Shown here one piece after another: positions 23,428 to 27,288 of a DNA stretch of 27,288 bases. Under the pieces are notes generated by a model. The model saw only the letters and a list, made by a program, of their open reading frames with translations. It did not search any database and was not told the origin of the DNA. The first letter of the stretch is position 1. Each line of letters begins with the position of its first letter. Origin of the DNA: Gammaproteobacteria bacterium (lineage in GTDB: Bacteria > Pseudomonadota > Gammaproteobacteria > Steroidobacterales > Woeseiaceae). Where the stretch lies: NCBI GenBank assembly GCA_029881015.1, contig JAOUNK010000007.1, forward strand, positions 1-27,288, read 5' to 3'. The position numbers and the translations under genes are program-made.

Positions 23428-24245
23428 CCGCGTAGCGGCTCGAGGTACTGTGCGTGCAAGGATGGATTGGCCGCGAGCACCGATCGCATCCCGAGATCCG
23501 GTTTCTCGCCATTCAGATTCGTAAACACACCTCCGGCCTCGGTCACGATGATCGACAGTGCCGCAACATCCAGGATATTGACGTCAGACTCGATGACCGC
23601 CTCGATTTTTCCTGCGGCCAGCAGGTGGTAATGGTAGAAATCGCCGTAGCCGCGGATGCGGTCGGCACGCTCCACGATCCCGCCCAGCGCCGCCCAGCCT
23701 TCGCTGCCGGCCAGCGACTTCAGGTTGCCAACCGATACGGCGGCCCGGTCGGGATCGTCAATGCGACTGATCTTGAGCGGTTTGCCATTCAGCCAGGCGC
23801 CCCGGCCTTGCTCGGCCCATGCCAGCTCTTCCATCATCGTCCCGCTCGAGACACCGAGCACGATGTCGCCGCGATGCATCAGCGCAATTTGCGTCGAGAA
23901 GAACGGGTACTGCCGGACGAAGCCCTTGGTGCCGTCGATCGGGTCGACGAGCCAAAGGTAATCGGCATCGTCCTGCGTACGACCGGTTTCCTCGCCATAG
24001 AAACCGTGGTCGGGAAAGGCGTTAAGGATGATGGCGCGGATTGCCTGCTCGCATTCGACATCGGCCTGGGTTACCGGCGTCAGATCTTCCTTGGTCGTTA
24101 CCGTGAAATTCCCGGCATAGTAGGCACGGCTGATATCGGCGGCCTTCGATGCCGCTGCCAGCGCAATCTTGAGGTAGGCGGATGCCGTGTGTTCGTCGAA
24201 TCTGTCCACGGACGGAACTATGGCGGCATCCGTGCCGGGAGACAA
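23415..24245 (-). CDS. Inositol monophosphatase-family phosphatase (HisN-like)
   Basis: Mg-dependent phosphomonoesterase. The 276 residues have the metal-binding motifs GEET (84-87), WLVDPIDGTKGF (98-109) with D101 and D104, and a late Asp (D226) before the IVTEAGG segment. The Trp that usually precedes this last Asp is Leu. The KGFVRQYPFFSTQIAL run resembles histidinol-phosphatase (HisN) members more than SuhB or CysQ, but substrate cannot be read from sequence. The start is uncertain: TTG at 24245 has a weak AAGAAAG upstream; GTG at 24209 would give a more usual N-terminus. It is divergent from the adenosyltransferase gene and convergent with btuD, overlapping it by 13 bp. Confidence 0.85.
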   Translation of the reverse strand: MSPGTDAAIVPSVDRFDEHTASAYLKIALAAASKAADISRAYYAGNFTVTTKEDLTPVTQADVECEQAIRAIILNAFPDHGFYGEETGRTQDDADYLWLVDPIDGTKGFVRQYPFFSTQIALMHRGDIVLGVSSGTMMEELAWAEQGRGAWLNGKPLKISRIDDPDRAAVSVGNLKSLAGSEGWAALGGIVERADRIRGYGDFYHYHLLAAGKIEAVIESDVNILDVAALSIIVTEAGGVFTNLNGEKPDLGMRSVLAANPSLHAQYLEPLRGYVA

Positions 24246-24289
24246 GCGTCTTTCTTGACAGTGTGGTGGCGCCTACCTAAGGTCGCCGC

Positions 24290-24838
24290 ATGGGAAATCG
24301 ACTGAGTAAGATCTACACACGTACCGGCGACGATGGTACGACCGGCCTCGGCGACGGCAGCCGCACGGCGAAAGACAGCGCCCGGGTGGAAGCCTATGGC
24401 ACGGTCGACGAAACCAACAGCGCCATCGGCCTGGTGCTGGCCGGCAAAGCCGTCCCCGACAATGTGCGCAACTGCCTGACAGAAGTGCAGCATGATCTGT
24501 TCGAGCTCGGGGGCGAGCTGTGTATACCCGGCCACGCTGCGATCACCCAGGCCTTCATCGATCGCCTGGAGAACGATCTCGATGCCTTCAACGAAGACCT
24601 GCCGCGCCTCAGGGAATTCATCCTGCCCGGTGGCGGACCCGCGGCCGCCGCATGCCATCTTGCACGAACGATTGCACGTCGCGCCGAACGGCGTGTGTTT
24701 ACGCTTTCGCAAATCGAAGACGTGCGCCCCGAGGCCATTCGGTACCTGAACCGGCTTTCCGACCTGTTGTTTGTCATCGCCCGCGTACTCGCGCGAACCG
24801 GGGCCGGACAGGAAGTTCTCTGGAATCGCGAGAGATAG
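24290..24838 (+). CDS. Cob(I)alamin adenosyltransferase, PduO type
   Basis: Transfers the adenosyl group of ATP to cob(I)alamin, giving coenzyme B12. The 182-residue protein has the PduO-type ATP-binding N-terminus KIYTRTGDDGTTGLGDG (residues 7-23) with R31-like basic residues and ARVEAYGTVDETNSAIG. The C-terminal RRAERRV and RYLNRLSDLLFVIAR motifs bind ATP and cobalamin. Full length. It stands alone between the divergent phosphatase and the convergent btuF, which ends 42 bp beyond. No cobalamin riboswitch is apparent in the 44-bp upstream gap. Confidence 0.94.
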   Translation: MGNRLSKIYTRTGDDGTTGLGDGSRTAKDSARVEAYGTVDETNSAIGLVLAGKAVPDNVRNCLTEVQHDLFELGGELCIPGHAAITQAFIDRLENDLDAFNEDLPRLREFILPGGGPAAAACHLARTIARRAERRVFTLSQIEDVRPEAIRYLNRLSDLLFVIARVLARTGAGQEVLWNRER

Positions 24839-24880
24839 TCTCTACGCCAACGACTTCTGCCGCCGCCGGTCGCAGGCCGA

Positions 24881-25739
24881 TTACCGTTGCTGCGCCACGC
24901 GGTTGCTGCGCGCGCGCTCGAGCGCGGTACAGGCCGAGCGCGCTGCCATCGCGAGGCGGGGCGTGCCGCGCCCGATGGTCTCCGGCAACAGAAAAAAGTT
25001 GCCGTAACGATTTGCAGCCAGGCCGGGCCAGCGCGCCCATTCCGCGAACGCTTCATCGCCGGCATTGGCCGCCGCCAGCATGACTTCCGGATCGCGATCG
25101 AGTACGGCTTCGACCGACACGGCGGGCGCGAATACCTAGGTCCTCGAAGATATTCCTGCCACCGCAGAGCGCAATGATCTCGCTGATGAAATGCTCGCGG
25201 TTGACCGTATACAGGGGCCGCGCCGAAATCTGGAAGAACACGTCAATCGGGTCGGCGTCGACGTTGGCCGCACGCAGGGCCGCAAGTTCTTCGACAAAGT
25301 CTGCGGCGACGTTTGCCGCGCTCGCCTGCTGGCCGGTCAGATCACCAACGCGGCGCACGGCTGCTGCCACCTCCTCGAGATTCCGCGAGCGAATGGCTTC
25401 CACGCGGTAGCCCCTCTGGCGCAGCTCATCAACGGTGTGCGCCGGCATGCCGCTCTCCCAGACCAGGAGAAGATCGGGCTGCAGCAGCGTCAAGGCTTCC
25501 TGGTCGATCGTAAAGGCATCGCCGACCTCGGGTAACTCGAGCACCGCGCGCGGATAGTCCGACCAGGCGCTGACACCGACCAGCTGGTCGCCGGCGCCAA
25601 CAGCGAACATGATTTCCGCCAGGTGCGGGGAGAACGTGACGACTCGCTGCGCCGCACCCGGGCCGGGCGCGGGCGCATTCGGTTCGGAACAGGCGCAGAG
25701 CGCGACGCAGAGGCACGCGAGCGCCAGCGCGCGGGTCAC
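24881..25739 (-). pseudogene. btuF: Cobalamin-binding protein BtuF, broken by a one-base frameshift
   Basis: Periplasmic helical-backbone binding protein that feeds B12 to BtuCD. The first frame gives a lipoprotein-like signal (LCACS near residue 17), then RVVTFSPHLAEIMFAVGAGDQLVGVSAWSDYP and later ISARPLYTVNREHFISEIIALCGGRNIFEDLG. After that the frame turns into arginine-rich nonsense. The expected continuation, APAVSVEAVLDRDPEVMLAA through FFLLPETIGRGTPR, is in another frame and ends at 24881. Removing one base at about 25128-25130 joins them as DLGIAPAVSVEAVL. The total length (859 bp) is one base over a multiple of three, giving a 285-residue protein if repaired. It may be a sequencing error or a true recent mutation. 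The GTG start overlaps the ampE stop (GTGA). Confidence 0.85.
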
Positions 25740-26647
25740 TGCGTAAAGCCGTACAACGTCATGGCGGCGATAATCACGGCCCAGATCAGGAGGAGCTTGA
25801 ACACCAGGTGATTGGCCGCCTGGGCGCCGCGCACAGCACGCTCCGTCGCCGTCTCATCGGGCAGACTCTGCAGGGCCAACGCCGCGATCCCAACCCGGGC
25901 CAGCAGGTTCTCGCTGCGTTCGGACGTCGTTGCCTCCTGCTCCTCCGTTGGAGCGCGCAGCGCTGCCAGGGCATCGTCCATGTGCCCGGCGGCCGCGTAG
26001 CCAACCGCCGTCAGGCGCGCAGGGATCCACGCAAGCCAGCCGTGCAACATTTCTGCCGCATCGCGAACGCGCGCCGAGTTGCCGTCCGCCTGCTCATCAC
26101 GGGCCGCCGTAAATACGGCGCGCCGCCTGATCAGGTCGGTCGCGCGGTAGGCCCATGCCGCCAGCGGGCCCAGTACGACAAACCAGAAGACAACGGCAAA
26201 GAGCCGGTTATTGGCCTGCACGCAAACGGCCGCTTCGACGCTGGTCGTGCGCTCGTCGGCGCTATCGGGGACATCATCCTCAACAATGGCTTTCGCGGCG
26301 TTACGAACCTGTTCGTCCTCACCCGACTCGAGCGCCCGGCAATATTCATCGACCTCTTCGCCGATATCGCGCGGACCCAACGAAAAGAACAGGACCACGA
26401 TCGCGAGGAACAGGTAGGTAAACCCGGACAGCGTACCGCCGAGGAACCAGATGACGGCGAATACCGGCAGGACGAGGACCAGGGCCAGCAGAACTACCGG
26501 GATAATGGCGGGCCAGGTCGCCAGCCGGTCAGCCTGGCGAAAACCGAAATCGATCAGCCGGTCCATCCAGCGCATGCGGCGCCAGTGGAAGAGCTGCGTT
26601 GCAAGCCGTTCGATTACGAGTCCGATGAGGAGAGCGATTAAGTTCAT
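25736..26647 (-). CDS. ampE: AmpE-like inner-membrane protein
   Basis: 303 residues with four or so hydrophobic segments: near the N-terminus (1-15), 45-90 as a double segment, about 148-170, and the C-terminal 280-300. The start NLIALLIGLVIERL and the central EEVDEYCRALESGE and AVFWFVVLGPLAAWAYR match AmpE, a member of the CobD/CbiB-related superfamily that is encoded with AmpD and implicated in sensing cell-wall stress. Its activity is not known. It is slightly longer than the E. coli protein (284) owing to an acidic insert near residues 240-255. It starts about 6 bp after ampD and overlaps btuF, so ampD-ampE-btuF form one transcription unit. Confidence 0.85.
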   Translation of the reverse strand: MNLIALLIGLVIERLATQLFHWRRMRWMDRLIDFGFRQADRLATWPAIIPVVLLALVLVLPVFAVIWFLGGTLSGFTYLFLAIVVLFFSLGPRDIGEEVDEYCRALESGEDEQVRNAAKAIVEDDVPDSADERTTSVEAAVCVQANNRLFAVVFWFVVLGPLAAWAYRATDLIRRRAVFTAARDEQADGNSARVRDAAEMLHGWLAWIPARLTAVGYAAAGHMDDALAALRAPTEEQEATTSERSENLLARVGIAALALQSLPDETATERAVRGAQAANHLVFKLLLIWAVIIAAMTLYGFTQ

Positions 26648-26653
26648 AGCGCG

Positions 26654-27232
26654 TCAGTGTGTGGGGTTTAGTCCATCATACAATCTGAACCAGTCGAAAG
26701 CAGGACCCGGATCGGTTTTCCGTCCGGGGGAAATGTCGCAGTGTCCGGCGATCTCGCGTGGCGAGATGTTTGGATAGGCTGCAAGCAAGGCGGTCACTGC
26801 GCCCTGCAGCGTTTCGTACTGCCGGTCGTCGTACGGCGTCTCGTCCTCGCCTTCGAGCTCGATGCCGATCGAGAAGTCATTGCACCGGGATTGTCCGCGA
26901 AAACAGGACTCGCCCGCATGCCAGGCGCGCTGCGTGAAGGGCACGAACTGCAGCAGGCTGCCGTCGCGGCGGATCAGGAGATGGGCCGAGACCTGGAGCC
27001 CCCTGATCTCCTCAAAGTAAGGGTGCGCGTCCCAGTCGAGGCGGTTCATGAAGAGCGCCTCGATTTCGGGACCGCCGAACTCGCCGGGTGGCAGGCTGAT
27101 GCCATGCACGACAATCATCGACGGCTCCGCATGGTCCGGTCGCGCATCGCAATTCGGACTATCGCAGCGTGTCGCCTGCTCCAGCAAGCCGGTGGCTTTG
27201 TCCACCGTGAAAAGGCATGATTTCGAAACCAT
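26654..27232 (-). CDS. ampD: 1,6-anhydro-N-acetylmuramyl-L-alanine amidase AmpD
   Basis: Cytoplasmic zinc amidase that removes the peptide from anhydro-muropeptides during wall recycling, thereby limiting the inducer of beta-lactamase. Numbering from the ATG at 27232 (192 residues), zinc ligands are H43 (VVHGISLPPGEFGG), H164 (AGHCDISPGRK) and D174 (KTDPGPAFDW). A GTG at 27205 would give 183 residues, the E. coli length, and is also reasonable; neither start has a strong ribosome binding site. The chosen ATG overlaps the ATG of the divergent gene within the sequence CATG. AnmK, acting later in the same pathway, is at 3004. Confidence 0.94.
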   Translation of the reverse strand: MVSKSCLFTVDKATGLLEQATRCDSPNCDARPDHAEPSMIVVHGISLPPGEFGGPEIEALFMNRLDWDAHPYFEEIRGLQVSAHLLIRRDGSLLQFVPFTQRAWHAGESCFRGQSRCNDFSIGIELEGEDETPYDDRQYETLQGAVTALLAAYPNISPREIAGHCDISPGRKTDPGPAFDWFRLYDGLNPTH

Positions 27233-27288
27233 GAAGACGAGGCTATTTGTTTCCGGGCAATTGAGCAACGATGCCGAACTGGTGGTCG
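27231..27288 (+). CDS. rsmE: Start of a probable 16S rRNA m3U1498 methyltransferase (RsmE)
   Basis: Only 19 codons are present: a start ATG at 27231 and an open frame to the window edge, reading KTRLFVSGQLSNDAELVV. This pattern (Arg-Leu-Phe-Val near the start, then Leu and a small-residue/Glu-Leu stretch) resembles the N-terminus of RsmE. The call is a guess from a short fragment. It starts inside the ampD start codon on the other strand. Confidence 0.4.
   Translation, partial: MKTRLFVSGQLSNDAELVV

Noticed and set aside
25736..26647. Reading AmpE as a cobalamin biosynthesis protein (CobD/CbiB) because B12 genes are nearby
   Set aside because: The sequence matches AmpE in detail and is directly preceded by ampD; the CobD-like relationship is only at superfamily level.

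Overview
The window looks like chromosomal DNA of a GC-rich gammaproteobacterium. The evidence is the gene set and its arrangement: tyrS divergent from an M23 peptidase gene followed by anmK, the group erpA / bactofilin / DUF6776-like / rppH, a fused chorismate mutase-prephenate dehydrogenase (TyrA), and an ampD-ampE pair. I saw no rRNA, tRNA, insertion sequence, integrase or CRISPR array. The lineage cannot be fixed from the sequence alone; a free-living or marine member of the class is a guess.

Layout. 1-1451: a truncated exported protein and tyrS, both minus. 1605-6165: a plus-strand run of an M23 peptidase (started by TTG), anmK and ppk1 with gaps of 3-4 bp. 6187-9897: minus-strand ppx, erpA, bactofilin, a DUF6776-like coiled-coil protein and rppH. 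9970-10959: a FecCD/BtuC-type permease. 10950-14027: minus-strand tyrA, then a GGDEF diguanylate cyclase, then an orphan solute-binding lipoprotein. 14119-14478: a small exported Arg/His-rich protein carrying a 12-bp tandem repeat. 14592-18964: plus-strand frmA, a cytoplasmic gamma-glutamyltransferase homologue and a beta-propeller fused to a shrunken amidohydrolase, nearly or fully overlapping. 18965-19447: a non-coding, AT-richer gap. 19448-23427: plus-strand lipoprotein methyltransferase, lipoprotein amidase, membrane-anchored metzincin-like protein and a BtuD-type ATPase. 23415-24245: minus-strand inositol-monophosphatase/HisN-type phosphatase. 24290-24838: PduO-type cobalamin adenosyltransferase. 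24881-27232: minus-strand ampD, ampE and a frameshifted btuF. 27231-end: the start of a probable rsmE.

How the genes fit together. Cell-wall turnover and recycling is represented by the M23 peptidase, AnmK, AmpD and AmpE. Polyphosphate synthesis and breakdown (Ppk1, Ppx) face each other. Cobalamin uptake and activation genes (permease, ATPase, binding protein, adenosyltransferase) are all present but are scattered over 16 kb, with unrelated accessory genes between permease and ATPase. The 14.1-22.6 kb stretch is the accessory part, where most unusual features lie.

The most interesting signal is in the 18965-19447 gap. It holds a near-perfect sigma-54 (-24/-12) promoter, then about 200 nt without any ATG, two copies of an A/C-rich 10-mer, a GAAA-tetraloop hairpin and a Rho-independent terminator. 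This is what a sigma-54-dependent small RNA gene would look like. Other points of note are a probable new membrane-anchored metzincin, a propeller-amidohydrolase that has lost its HxH metal site, and a single-base frameshift in btuF.
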